The position numbers and the translations under genes are program-made. The notes beneath the pieces are model-generated. The model did not search any database. It was not told the DNA's origin and saw nothing but the letters and a program-made list of their open reading frames with translations. From assembly GCF_040882025.1 (NCBI RefSeq), contig NZ_JBBECC010000077.1, positions 1-32,449 of the forward strand: 32,449 nucleotides of DNA, written 5' to 3'. Shown piece by piece: positions 1 through 7,332 of this stretch; position 1 is the first letter of the stretch; every line of letters begins with the position of its first letter. The stretch is from Parvibaculum sp040882025 (lineage in GTDB: Bacteria; Pseudomonadota; Alphaproteobacteria; Parvibaculales; Parvibaculaceae).

Positions 1-29
1 GGCGACAGACTCCGCATCTGCGGCTTTCC

Positions 30-64
30 GGATTGCTTCGTCGCTTCGCTCCTCGCAATGACGG
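30..64. repeat. Dispersed palindromic intergenic repeat (REP-like)
   Basis: The stretch begins GGATTGCTTCGTC and ends CTCGCAATGACGG, so ATTGC and GCAAT form the outer arms around a GCTTCGCTCC core. I recognise this word and its complement as a very common extragenic palindrome in proteobacterial genomes; that is memory, not a search. It lies just past the stop of the patatin gene, a typical intergenic position. A small hairpin (CCGC-ATCT-GCGG) precedes it at about 12-24. No function is assigned. Confidence 0.6.
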
Positions 65-83
65 ATATGTGGGCGGCTGGAGA

Positions 84-1139
84 CTACGTCATCAACTCAA
101 TCGTCTCGCGGATATGCGGAATCGCTTCTTCGGCGGCTTCCTCGCCGAGGCGGATCAGTTCGTCCGCGTGGTCGAAGTCGAGCAGGCTCAGATGGCCAAC
201 CTTCGGCGCGATCATCACGTCGGGCGGGTCGCCGGCCATGCGCATGCGGCCGAGGCGGTCCTGCACGATGTTCAGCGAGGCCAGCATCACGCTGACGATG
301 CCGGGGCCGCGGCGCTTGCCGCCGATGACGCGGCGCATCAGCTCCTGTTCGGGCGATTTCTTCCAGCGCAGCGATTTCAGCTTCTCGCGCAGGCGGGCGG
401 CAACCTGACGGTTTGCGTCGCCGGCGGGGACGGACACTTCGTCCTCTTCCAGTTCCTCCGACATGCGTTCGCGCAATTCCTCGAGCAGATCGTCTTCGGC
501 GAGGATCGGCGGCGCGGTGTCGAGATAGCCCGGGAAGCGGGCCACCGGCCGGACCCGGCGATGGATCGAGGGGTCGAAGGGATCGTTGTTGAGATTGACG
601 GCGATGACGACACGGGCGCCGAGCGCGCGGGCGACCGAAACCGGCACCGGATTGACCAGCGCGCCATCGATCAGCCAGCGGCCGTCGACGGCGACCGGCG
701 CAAAGACGCCGGGAAGCGCGTAAGAGGCGCGGATCGCCTGGGTGAGATCGCCCTTGTGCAGCCAGAGTTCGTGGCCGGTCGTCAATTCGGTGGCGACGCC
801 GACAAAGGTGCGCTCGAGATCCTCGATGCGCAGGTCCGCAAGCTGTTGGCGCATCAGTTCGGCGAGCTTCGAATCACCGATCAGGCCCGACGAGCGGAAA
901 CGAAGGTCGAGCAGGCTCAGCATGCGGCGGCGCGTCAGCGAACGCGCGAAGTCCTCGAGCGGATCGAGGCGGTTGGCAGCCAGGCAACCGCCGACCAGCG
1001 CGCCGATGGACGTGCCCGCGACGATGTCGGGCTCGATGCCGGCGCGAGACAAGGCACGCAGGACGCCGATATGCGTCCATCCGCGGGCGACGCCGGCGCC
1101 AAGGGCGATGCCGATTTTCAGTTTGGGGACGGGCGGCAT
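84..1139 (-). CDS. Patatin-like phospholipase (RssA/YchK type)
   Basis: This is a 351-residue protein predicted to hydrolyse acyl esters of lipids with a Ser-Asp dyad. The oxyanion loop GAGVARGWTHIG lies at about 14-25, the nucleophile elbow GTSIG puts Ser at 44, and the DGA motif puts the catalytic Asp at 158. No signal peptide is visible, so a cytosolic or membrane-surface enzyme is likely. An open frame continues upstream to 1289, but that part is an arginine-rich shadow of hisI. The ATG at 1139 starts directly before the patatin core and overlaps the hisI stop as TGATG, so translational coupling is expected. The acidic segment at about 275-290 (EELEEDE) is a linker. The physiological substrate cannot be read from the sequence. 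Confidence 0.9.
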   Translation of the reverse strand: MPPVPKLKIGIALGAGVARGWTHIGVLRALSRAGIEPDIVAGTSIGALVGGCLAANRLDPLEDFARSLTRRRMLSLLDLRFRSSGLIGDSKLAELMRQQLADLRIEDLERTFVGVATELTTGHELWLHKGDLTQAIRASYALPGVFAPVAVDGRWLIDGALVNPVPVSVARALGARVVIAVNLNNDPFDPSIHRRVRPVARFPGYLDTAPPILAEDDLLEELRERMSEELEEDEVSVPAGDANRQVAARLREKLKSLRWKKSPEQELMRRVIGGKRRGPGIVSVMLASLNIVQDRLGRMRMAGDPPDVMIAPKVGHLSLLDFDHADELIRLGEEAAEEAIPHIRETIELMT

Positions 1140-1579
1140 CAGCGGACCTTTTGTACGCCGGTGTGTTCGAGCGTGGCGGGCAGCTTGCCGAGCGGCACGC
1201 GGCGATAGAAGCAGGCGCGGTAGCCGACATGGCAGCAGCCGCCGTCGCCGGCGACTTCGACCTTCAGCCAGATCGTGTCCTGATCGCAATCGGTGCGGAG
1301 TTCCTTCACGGTCTGTATCTGGCCGCTGGTGTCGCCCTTGTGCCAGAGCTCGTTTCGCGAGCGGCTCCAGTACCAGGCCTCGCCGGTTTCGACGGTGCGG
1401 GCGAGCGCTTCGGCGTTCATCCAGGCGACCATCAGCAGTTCGCCGGACTTCGCATCCGTCGTGACTGCGGTGATGAGGCCGTCGCGGTCGAATTTCGGCG
1501 CGAAGGCCGCGCCTTCCTCGATTTCCTGCGCGGTGCCGCGAGAGCCGAAGGGGGATGTGCCTGTCATGTCGTCATCCAT
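1139..1579 (-). CDS. hisI: Phosphoribosyl-AMP cyclohydrolase
   Basis: HisI opens the purine ring of phosphoribosyl-AMP in the third step of histidine synthesis and needs zinc and magnesium. The family signatures are present: WMNAEAL, a YWSRSRNELWHKGDTSG block, the metal-binding DCDQD, and CCHVGYRACFYR near the C terminus. At 146 residues it has the length of the stand-alone enzyme, without a HisE domain. The frame can be extended to an ATG at 1612, but that codon lies inside the terminator hairpin following folE, so 1579 (MDDDMTG) or 1567 (MTGTSPF) is preferred; neither has a strong Shine-Dalgarno. The gene follows folE on the same strand and overlaps the patatin start. No other his genes are in the window. 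Confidence 0.93.
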   Translation of the reverse strand: MDDDMTGTSPFGSRGTAQEIEEGAAFAPKFDRDGLITAVTTDAKSGELLMVAWMNAEALARTVETGEAWYWSRSRNELWHKGDTSGQIQTVKELRTDCDQDTIWLKVEVAGDGGCCHVGYRACFYRRVPLGKLPATLEHTGVQKVR

Positions 1580-1597
1580 ATTCAAGTGGCCGAATTG

Positions 1598-1634
1598 AAA
1601 AGGCCCCGCCATTCAGATGAAGGCGGGGCCTTTT
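1598..1634 (-). terminator. Rho-independent terminator after folE
   Basis: Arms AAAAGGCCCCGCC (1598-1610) and GGCGGGGCCTTTT (1622-1634) are perfect complements of 13 bp around an 11-nt loop. Either strand gives a GC stem followed by a four-T tract. On the minus strand the hairpin lies 24 nt past the folE stop and just ahead of hisI, so it should reduce read-through from folE into hisI. Confidence 0.85.
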
Positions 1635-1657
1635 GTCAAAACTTCGGTTTCGACGGC

Positions 1658-2293
1658 TCAGTATCCGCGGATCATCTGCATGAAACGGGCTTCCATCCGC
1701 GGATCGTCGCGGAAGACGCCGGTGAACTGCGTGGTGATGGTGGCGACATCCGGCTTCTTGATGCCGCGCGTCGTCATGCATTGATGCTTCGCCTCGATCA
1801 GAATGGCGACGCCCTGCGGCTGCAGCGCGGCGTTGATCGTGTCGGCGATCTGCGCCGTCATGGTTTCCTGCGTCTGCAGGCGGCGGGCGAAGATCTCGAT
1901 GACGCGGGCGAGCTTGGAAATGCCAACGACCTTCCGGGTCGGCACATAGGCAATATGCGCGCGGCCGAGGATGGCAACCATGTGATGCTCGCAATGCGAC
2001 TCGATGTTGATGTCGCGCAGCATCACCATGTCGTCATAGCCCTCGACTTCCTCGAAGGTGCGCGACAGTTCCTTGAAGGGGTCGACATTGTAGCCTTCGA
2101 AGAATTCCTCATAGGCACGCACGACGCGGCCGGGCGTGTCGATCAGGCCCTCGCGGTCGGGATTGTCGCCGGCCCATGCAATGAGGGTGCGGACGGCGGC
2201 TTCGGCCTCTTCGCGGCTCGGCTTTTCGACGGTCGACAAGCGGTCGTCATCCGTCCGGGCCTTAAGCCCATCAACTACAGCGTTCATGTCCAT
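1658..2293 (-). CDS. folE: GTP cyclohydrolase I
   Basis: FolE converts GTP to dihydroneopterin triphosphate, the first step of tetrahydrofolate synthesis, as a homodecamer with one zinc per subunit. Zinc ligands are visible: Cys101 and His104 in CEHH, and Cys172 in HQCMTTRG. The blocks DTPGRVVRAYEEFF, GISKLAR and RLQTQE are typical of bacterial type I enzymes, and the 211-residue length is normal. Two ATGs lie close together (2293 and 2287); the longer is given. A strong terminator follows. The 500 bp upstream, before divergent cysS, should hold its promoter. Confidence 0.97.
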   Translation of the reverse strand: MDMNAVVDGLKARTDDDRLSTVEKPSREEAEAAVRTLIAWAGDNPDREGLIDTPGRVVRAYEEFFEGYNVDPFKELSRTFEEVEGYDDMVMLRDINIESHCEHHMVAILGRAHIAYVPTRKVVGISKLARVIEIFARRLQTQETMTAQIADTINAALQPQGVAILIEAKHQCMTTRGIKKPDVATITTQFTGVFRDDPRMEARFMQMIRGY

Positions 2294-2567
2294 TCGACCA
2301 ATCTCGTTAGGGGTTTCCCGGCAGCTTGTCCTCTACGTCGAGGGCCGGCATCCGGTTCAAGTCACAGGCCGCATTCCCCATCAAAATCCCGAGGAAAGCT
2401 GCCCGTTTTGCCCATCAAGCACGGGGTCTTATGCCATGCTGAAGTTGATGTGACATCGTCTCAACCTTGCATATAGCCTTGCGGAAACGGCCTATCAAGA
2501 CCCGCAGGACAACGAGACGGCGCAAAACAGGCGGTTTGGCGCGGGCGGTTGGTTAATTCTTAAAGGC

Positions 2568-2596
2568 TTGCCGGGCAGGATCGGCTCGCTTAATAA
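2568..2596 (+). promoter_or_regulatory. Candidate cysS promoter
   Basis: TTGCCG (2568-2573) and TAATAA (2591-2596) are separated by 17 nt, a good fit to a sigma-70-type promoter. Transcription would begin near 2603, just before the first hairpin of the leader. This is inferred from sequence only. Confidence 0.4.
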
Positions 2597-2605
2597 AGGC
2601 ACGAA

Positions 2606-2761
2606 GCGCCCCCGCAGGCGGGGCGCGATTCGCGGATTTCGGAGATTTCGGGCCATGGTTCGCCTGACGACATGTTGTCGAACTTCGCCGACCACGGGTG
2701 GCACGACCACCCGTTGCGCGGCCGACTGTCCGGCCGCCTGAGGCCCGTCGTCGCACGGGCC
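2606..2761 (+). promoter_or_regulatory. Structured cysS leader with five hairpins
   Basis: Stem-loops in order: 2606-2626 (GCGCCCC/GGGGCGC); 2668-2680 (CGACA/TGTCG); 2694-2714 (ACGGGTGG/CCACCCGT, loop CACGA); 2718-2737 (GCGGCCG/CGGCCGC, loop ACTGTC); 2742-2761 (GGCCCGT/ACGGGCC, loop CGTCGC). The last three follow one another with 3- and 4-nt spacers and have perfect 7-8 bp stems. The leader ends 38 nt before the cysS ATG. None is followed by a T tract, so they do not look like terminators. I do not recognise a known riboswitch or T-box. Confidence 0.5.
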
Positions 2762-2799
2762 GCCCCCGCGAAGCCCCTGACGACACAAAGGCCTGCCCG

Positions 2800-4203
2800 A
2801 TGAACGCCCAACCCAACCGACACAAGCTTTCGCTCTACAACACGCTGACGCGCAAGAAGGAAATCTTCGAGCCGGCGGATCCGAACCGCGTGACGATGTA
2901 TGTCTGCGGCCCGACCGTCTACAACCACGCCCATATCGGCAATGCGCGGCCGGCCGTCGTGTTCGACGTGCCGGCGCGGCTCCTGCGGCGGCTCTACCCG
3001 CATGTCGTCTATGCGCGCAACATCACCGATATCGAGGACAAGATCATCGCCGCCGCGGCGGCACAGGGCGTCGAGATTTCGGTCGTGACCGAGAAATACG
3101 CGCAAATCTATCGCGACGATATGGGCGTACTCGGCGTGCTGGCGCCCGATCTCGAACCGAAAGCGACGGAGAGCGTCGCCGAAATGATCTCGATGATGGA
3201 ACGGCTGATCGCGAGCGGTCATGCCTATGTCGCGGAAGGGCATGTGCTCTTCAACGTGCCGAGCTTTGCCGAATACGGGAAGCTTTCGGGCCGCGACCGC
3301 GACGACATGATCGCCGGCGCGCGGGTGGAAGTCGCGCCGTACAAGAAGGACCCGGCGGATTTCGTCCTGTGGAAGCCGTCGACACAAGACCAGCCCGGCT
3401 GGGACAGTCCGTGGGGACGGGGCCGACCCGGCTGGCACATCGAATGCTCGGCGATGATCGAGAAGCATCTCGGTGAGACCATCGACATTCACGGCGGCGG
3501 CATCGACCTGCAGTTCCCGCATCACGAGAACGAGCTGGCGCAGAGCACATGCACGCATGGCGTGCCGCTGGCGCGCTTCTGGCTGCATAACGGCTTCGTC
3601 AATATGGGCGCCGAGAAGATGTCGAAGTCGCTTGGCAATGTGCTGCTGGTTCACGATCTCATCCAGCAAGCGCCCGGCGAGGCGATCCGCCTGGCGCTGC
3701 TCAATGCCCACTACCGCCAGCCGCTCGACTGGTCGGAGGAGGGGCTTCAGCAAGCCAAGCGTATGCTCGACCGGCTTTACGGCGCGCTGCGCGGGCTTGC
3801 CGACGTCAGGTCGGAGCCGACCAACGATGCGGCGCCGGACGAATTCATGGCGGCGCTGACGGACGATCTCAACACGCCGAAGGCGCTGGCGGTGTTGTTC
3901 GATCTCGCCAAACAGGCCAACACGACGGCCGACCCCGGCACGCGGGCGCAGCTCAAGGCGGCGCTGATCGGCGCCGGGCGGCTGATCGGCGTGCTCGAAA
4001 TGGACCCGGAGGCCTGGTTTGCAGGGGCGGGGGCGGCTTCCCATATTGACGGGGAAGAGGTCGAGCGGCTGATCGCGGCGCGCAATGCGGCGCGCAAGGA
4101 CAAGGATTTCGCGGAAGCCGACCGCATCCGCGGCGCGCTTGCCGATATGGGCGTGGCAATCGAAGATGGGCCGCAAGGCACAAGCTGGAGAGTGGCGAGC
4201 TAG
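2800..4203 (+). CDS. cysS: Cysteinyl-tRNA synthetase
   Basis: CysRS charges tRNA-Cys with cysteine; it is a class Ia enzyme with a zinc that selects cysteine thiol. The HIGH motif is HIGN at 45-48 and KMSKS is at 273-277. The four zinc ligands match the family: Cys36, Cys216, His241 and Glu245. The length of 467 residues is standard. The frame is open back to a GTG at 2698, but those 34 residues are low-complexity Arg/Pro/Ala read through the leader hairpins. The ATG at 2800 has AAAGG at 2787-2791 as ribosome binding site and starts where the family starts (LSLYNTLTRKKE). The stop codon directly abuts the next gene's ATG, so the two are probably co-transcribed. Confidence 0.97.
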   Translation: MNAQPNRHKLSLYNTLTRKKEIFEPADPNRVTMYVCGPTVYNHAHIGNARPAVVFDVPARLLRRLYPHVVYARNITDIEDKIIAAAAAQGVEISVVTEKYAQIYRDDMGVLGVLAPDLEPKATESVAEMISMMERLIASGHAYVAEGHVLFNVPSFAEYGKLSGRDRDDMIAGARVEVAPYKKDPADFVLWKPSTQDQPGWDSPWGRGRPGWHIECSAMIEKHLGETIDIHGGGIDLQFPHHENELAQSTCTHGVPLARFWLHNGFVNMGAEKMSKSLGNVLLVHDLIQQAPGEAIRLALLNAHYRQPLDWSEEGLQQAKRMLDRLYGALRGLADVRSEPTNDAAPDEFMAALTDDLNTPKALAVLFDLAKQANTTADPGTRAQLKAALIGAGRLIGVLEMDPEAWFAGAGAASHIDGEEVERLIAARNAARKDKDFAEADRIRGALADMGVAIEDGPQGTSWRVAS

Positions 4204-4491
4204 ATGCTCAACGAAATCTACAACAAGCGCATTCTTGCACTCGCGGCGGATATTCCGTTCAGCGAGCGGCTCGACGCGCCNNNNNNNNNNNNNNNNNNNN
4301 NNNNNNNNNNNNNNNNNNNNNNNNNNNNNNNNNNNNNNNNNNNNNNNNNNNNNNNNNNNNNNNNNNNNNNNNNNNNNNNNCTGGTGTTCGATGCGGTGGA
4401 GGAGGCGGTGGAGACCGCGCTTGCCGCCAAGCGGGGGAGTGGGACTGCCGCGCAGACCGGCACCGCCACTAGCACCGGCCCGGCCGCTTAG
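4204..4491 (+). CDS. Iron-sulfur cluster assembly scaffold protein (gap-broken)
   Basis: The visible N terminus (MLNEIYNKRILALAADIPF) and the C-terminal LVFDAVEEAVE match a NifU/IscU-like scaffold family often found beside yidD in alphaproteobacteria. The middle, including the region where its cluster-binding cysteines should lie, is hidden by 100 N. The family is about 140-150 residues, whereas the frame across the N run gives 95, so the real gap is probably some 150 nt longer than drawn. The frame happens to stay open through the N run, but that carries no information. The tail after about residue 75 is a low-complexity Thr/Ala/Gly extension. The start abuts the cysS stop. Confidence 0.65.
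   Translation: MLNEIYNKRILALAADIPFSERLDAXXXXXXXXXXXXXXXXXXXXXXXXXXXXXXXXXXLVFDAVEEAVETALAAKRGSGTAAQTGTATSTGPAA
4281..4380. other. Assembly gap (100 N)
   Basis: Exactly 100 N, the conventional placeholder for a gap of unknown size. It removes the centre of the Fe-S scaffold gene. Confidence 0.99.
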
Positions 4492-4506
4492 AAAGCGCCG
4501 GGCCCT

Positions 4507-4542
4507 GCCGCTCCCGCGTCTCCCGTCCGGGCGGCTTTTTTT
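4507..4542 (+). terminator. Rho-independent terminator after the scaffold gene
   Basis: GCCGC-T-CCC (4507-4515, T bulged) pairs with GGGCGGC (4529-4535), followed directly by seven T. A second, longer GC stem just upstream (4477-4504, GGCCCGG/CCGGGCC with a further inner pairing) contains the scaffold stop codon. Together they should separate cysS-scaffold from yidD-thrS. Confidence 0.8.
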
Positions 4543-4591
4543 CCAGACGAATCAATCGGTCACGGGCAGCCCGCGCGCGTTTGCGCCTTGG

Positions 4592-4620
4592 TTGTGCCCA
4601 TTCCGATTAGACGCTAACAA
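4592..4620 (+). promoter_or_regulatory. Candidate yidD-thrS promoter
   Basis: TTGTGC (4592-4597) and TAACAA (4615-4620) are 17 nt apart. A start near 4627 would exclude the GTG at 4621 and favour the ATG at 4648 for yidD. The match to consensus is only moderate. Confidence 0.35.
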
Positions 4621-4647
4621 GTGCGTGTCATAACGACGTGGTTTCCC

Positions 4648-4965
4648 ATGCGGCGCGACCTCCTTTCGCTCCCGATGCGCGGCCTGATCCGGTTCTATCA
4701 GTGGTTCGTTTCGCCGCTGCTGGGACCCTCCTGCCGGCATCTGCCGACCTGCTCGGACTATACGATGCAGGCGATCGAGCGGCATGGCGGGTGGCGCGGT
4801 TTCTGGCTGGGGCTGGCGCGCATCGCGCGGTGCCATCCTTACGGGAGCCACGGGTTCGACCCGGTGCCGGAGCGGCTGGAGAGCCAGCCCTTCTGGGCGC
4901 CGTGGCGATATGGGCGTTGGCGGATGCCGCCGGCGCCGTCGGAATGCACGCACGGAACGCATTGA
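4648..4965 (+). CDS. yidD: Membrane protein insertion efficiency factor YidD
   Basis: YidD is a small amphipathic inner-membrane-associated protein that assists YidC in membrane protein insertion. The family core is clear: IRFYQWFVSPLLGPSCRHLPTCSDYTMQAIERHG, here spanning roughly residues 13-46, then GLARIARCHPYGSHGFDPVPE with its conserved cysteine. The protein has 105 residues from the ATG at 4648; a GTG at 4621 would add nine residues but lies at the predicted transcription start. The C-terminal 25 residues after the DPVP motif are unremarkable. It ends 10 nt before thrS, and GAGAG in the junction serves as the thrS ribosome site. Confidence 0.92.
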   Translation: MRRDLLSLPMRGLIRFYQWFVSPLLGPSCRHLPTCSDYTMQAIERHGGWRGFWLGLARIARCHPYGSHGFDPVPERLESQPFWAPWRYGRWRMPPAPSECTHGTH

Positions 4966-4975
4966 GAGAAAGACA

Positions 4976-6937
4976 ATGATCAAACTGAAACTTCCCGACG
5001 GTTCCGTCCGTGAACATGAAAAACCGCTCGACGGGCTGGCCTTTGCCGAAAGCATCGCCAAGTCGCTGGCGAAGAAGGCGGTCGCGATCAAGCTCGATGG
5101 CGAGATGAAGGACCTGTCGACGCTGATCGACCGCGATGCCGCGGTGGAAATCGTCACGCGCGAGACGCCGGACGGCGTCGACCTGTTGCGCCACGATGCT
5201 TCGCATGTGATGGCCGAAGCCGTGCAGGAGCTTTTTCCCGGGACGCAGGTGACGATCGGGCCGGTGATCGAGAACGGTTTCTATTACGATTTCGCGCGCG
5301 CCGAACCCTTCAAGGCCGAAGATCTCGAAAAGATCGAGCAGCGGATGCGCGAGATCGTCGACCGCGACGAAAAGATCACGCGCGAAGTGTGGACGCGCGA
5401 TGAGGCGGTGGCGCATTTCAGGAAGATCGGCGAGCATTACAAGGCCGAGATCATCGCGAGCATTCCGGCGGGCGAGGATGTGTCGATCTACCGGCAGGGC
5501 GATTGGCTCGACCTTTGCCGCGGCCCGCATCTGCCGTCGACGGGCAAGCTCGGCAAGGCCTTCAAGCTGACCAAGCTTGCCGGCGCCTATTGGCGCGGCG
5601 ACAGCCGCAACGAGATGCTGCAGCGTATCTACGGGACGTGCTGGGCCAACGAGAACGATCTCAAGGCTTACCTCACGATGATCGAGGAGGCCGAGAAGCG
5701 CGACCACCGCAAGATCGGGCAGGAGATGGACCTCTATCACTTCCAGCCGGAAGCGCAGGGGTCGGTGTTCTGGCATCCCAAGGGCTTCGTCATCTACAAC
5801 CAGCTCGAGGCCTATATAAGGCGGCGGCTGAATGCGTCGGGCTACAGGGAAGTGAAGACGCCGCAGCTGATGGCGTCGAAGTTCTGGGAGCAATCCGGCC
5901 ATTGGGGCAAATACCGCGAGAACATGTTCGTGGTGCCCGATGAAATTCCGAATACGGAAGATGACGCGCCCGTGCTGTCGGGCGAGGCCGATCTCATGGC
6001 GATCAAGCCGATGAACTGTCCGGCGCATGTGCAGATTTTCAACCAGGGCATCAAGTCCTATCGCGACCTGCCGATGCGCATGGCGGAATTCGGCTGCTGC
6101 CACCGCAACGAGCCGCATGGCGCGCTGCACGGGCTGATGCGCGTGCGCCAGATGACGCAGGACGATGCGCATATTTTCTGCACGGAAGAGCAAATCCAGT
6201 CGGAGACGGAGCATTTCGTCAACCTGCTCTATGCGGTCTATGAGGATATGGGCTTTTCCGACGTCGTCATCAAACTCGCGACGCGGCCGGAAAATTTCGG
6301 CGGCACGATCGAGCGCTGGGACGCGGCGGAGAAGGCGCTGGGCGATGCCTTGCGCGCGACGGGGCACGATTTCGTCGTCGCTGAGGGGGAGGGCGCCTTT
6401 TATGCGCCGAAACTCGAATTCCACCTCAAGGATGCGATCGGACGTTCCTGGCAGGTCGGCACGCTGCAGCTCGACTATGTGTTGCCCGAGCGTCTCGACG
6501 CGACCTATGTCGCCGAGGACGGCTCGCGCAAATATGCCGTCATGCTGCATCGGGCGATCCTCGGCACGCTGGAACGGTTTATCGGCATCATGATCGAGAG
6601 TTGCGCGGGCCGGATGCCGATGTGGCTCGCGCCGGTGCAGGCGGTGGTCGCGACGATCACGTCGGATGCGGATGATTACGCGGAGAAGGTGGCGGCCGAG
6701 TTGCGCGCCGCCGGGCTTCGCGTGGAGCTCGATCTCAGGAACGAGAAGATCAACTACAAGGTGCGCGAGCATTCGGTGGGCAAGGTGCCGGCGATCCTCG
6801 TCGCCGGCAAGCGCGAGGCGGAGGAAGGCACGCTCTCCGTTCGTCGCCTCGGCTCGCAGGACCAGCAGACCCTGTCGCTTGCCGACGTGGTGACGTCGCT
6901 CGCGGAAGAGGCGACGCCGCCCGATTTGCGCCGTTAG
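4976..6937 (+). CDS. thrS: Threonyl-tRNA synthetase
   Basis: ThrRS is a class II synthetase with editing of mischarged serine. Domain order in the 653 residues is TGS (about 1-65), the second N-terminal editing domain, the catalytic core, and the C-terminal anticodon-binding domain from about 550. Zinc ligands Cys348 (MNCPAHV), His399 (DDAHIF) and His525 (MLHRAI) are all present with the usual spacing. The ATG at 4976 follows GAGAG and begins with the expected MIKLKLPDG; the frame open upstream to 4784 is a shadow of yidD. The TAG stop at 6935-6937 overlaps the TAA of the convergent VOC gene. Confidence 0.97.
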   Translation: MIKLKLPDGSVREHEKPLDGLAFAESIAKSLAKKAVAIKLDGEMKDLSTLIDRDAAVEIVTRETPDGVDLLRHDASHVMAEAVQELFPGTQVTIGPVIENGFYYDFARAEPFKAEDLEKIEQRMREIVDRDEKITREVWTRDEAVAHFRKIGEHYKAEIIASIPAGEDVSIYRQGDWLDLCRGPHLPSTGKLGKAFKLTKLAGAYWRGDSRNEMLQRIYGTCWANENDLKAYLTMIEEAEKRDHRKIGQEMDLYHFQPEAQGSVFWHPKGFVIYNQLEAYIRRRLNASGYREVKTPQLMASKFWEQSGHWGKYRENMFVVPDEIPNTEDDAPVLSGEADLMAIKPMNCPAHVQIFNQGIKSYRDLPMRMAEFGCCHRNEPHGALHGLMRVRQMTQDDAHIFCTEEQIQSETEHFVNLLYAVYEDMGFSDVVIKLATRPENFGGTIERWDAAEKALGDALRATGHDFVVAEGEGAFYAPKLEFHLKDAIGRSWQVGTLQLDYVLPERLDATYVAEDGSRKYAVMLHRAILGTLERFIGIMIESCAGRMPMWLAPVQAVVATITSDADDYAEKVAAELRAAGLRVELDLRNEKINYKVREHSVGKVPAILVAGKREAEEGTLSVRRLGSQDQQTLSLADVVTSLAEEATPPDLRR

Positions 6938-7332
6938 GGCAGGTTCAACTGCCACGACACGCCGAAGCGGTCGCTGAGCCAGGTGAAGCGCTGGCTGAAG
7001 CCGTAATTGTCGAGCGGCATCAGCACCGCACCGCCTTCGCCGAGCGTGGCCGCCAGTCTTTCGAGTTCCTCGCCGGTCTCAAGATCGACGAAGAAAGAAA
7101 AGGACGGCGTGAAGGTGAAAGCGTGCTTCGCCGGGCTGTCGATGCACATGACCGTCTGGCCGGCAAGCGTGAAGGTCGCGAGTTGCACCGTGCCTTCGGC
7201 GCCCTGTTCGCCCGGTCCGTATTTGTTGATGCTGTCGATGCGGCTGCCGGGGAAGAGCGAGACATAGAGGTTCATCGCTTCCTCGGCGGCGCCTTCGAAC
7301 ATCAGGAAGGGTCGGATATTCAGGCTGGTCAT
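6934..7332 (-). CDS. VOC family protein (PhnB/glyoxalase fold)
   Basis: A 132-residue vicinal-oxygen-chelate protein of the PhnB-like type. It starts with the IRPFLMFEGAAEEAMNLYVSLF segment (the first beta-alpha unit) and ends with the characteristic FTWLSDRFGVSWQLNL. Related proteins are annotated as glyoxalase or 3-demethylubiquinone methyltransferase-like, but the reaction is rarely known. It is the last gene of an operon: its start overlaps the preceding SRPBCC stop by 4 nt. Its stop overlaps that of thrS on the other strand. VOC and SRPBCC genes under ArsR control recur in many genomes, suggesting a shared small-molecule role that cannot be named. Confidence 0.85.
   Translation of the reverse strand: MTSLNIRPFLMFEGAAEEAMNLYVSLFPGSRIDSINKYGPGEQGAEGTVQLATFTLAGQTVMCIDSPAKHAFTFTPSFSFFVDLETGEELERLAATLGEGGAVLMPLDNYGFSQRFTWLSDRFGVSWQLNLP

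Larger units (their letters stand above)
2294..2799. other. folE-cysS divergent intergenic region
   Basis: This 506-bp spacer contains no convincing gene; its open frames are short, arginine- and proline-rich and unlike any family I know. The half near folE (2294-2560) shows nothing I can name. The half near cysS holds a candidate promoter (2568-2596) and at least five hairpins (2606-2761), listed separately. Confidence 0.6.

Noticed and set aside
1580..1612. Longer hisI start at 1612
   Set aside because: The codon lies in the folE terminator hairpin, and the 11 extra residues are not part of the family.
2698..2799. N-terminal extension of CysRS from a GTG
   Set aside because: Reads through the leader hairpins as low-complexity Arg/Pro/Ala; the ATG at 2800 has a ribosome site and fits the family start.
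4628..6955. 775-codon open frame antisense to thrS
   Set aside because: Mirror of a perfectly conserved ThrRS; composition is Arg/His/Leu-rich with no family motif, the usual antisense shadow in high-GC DNA.
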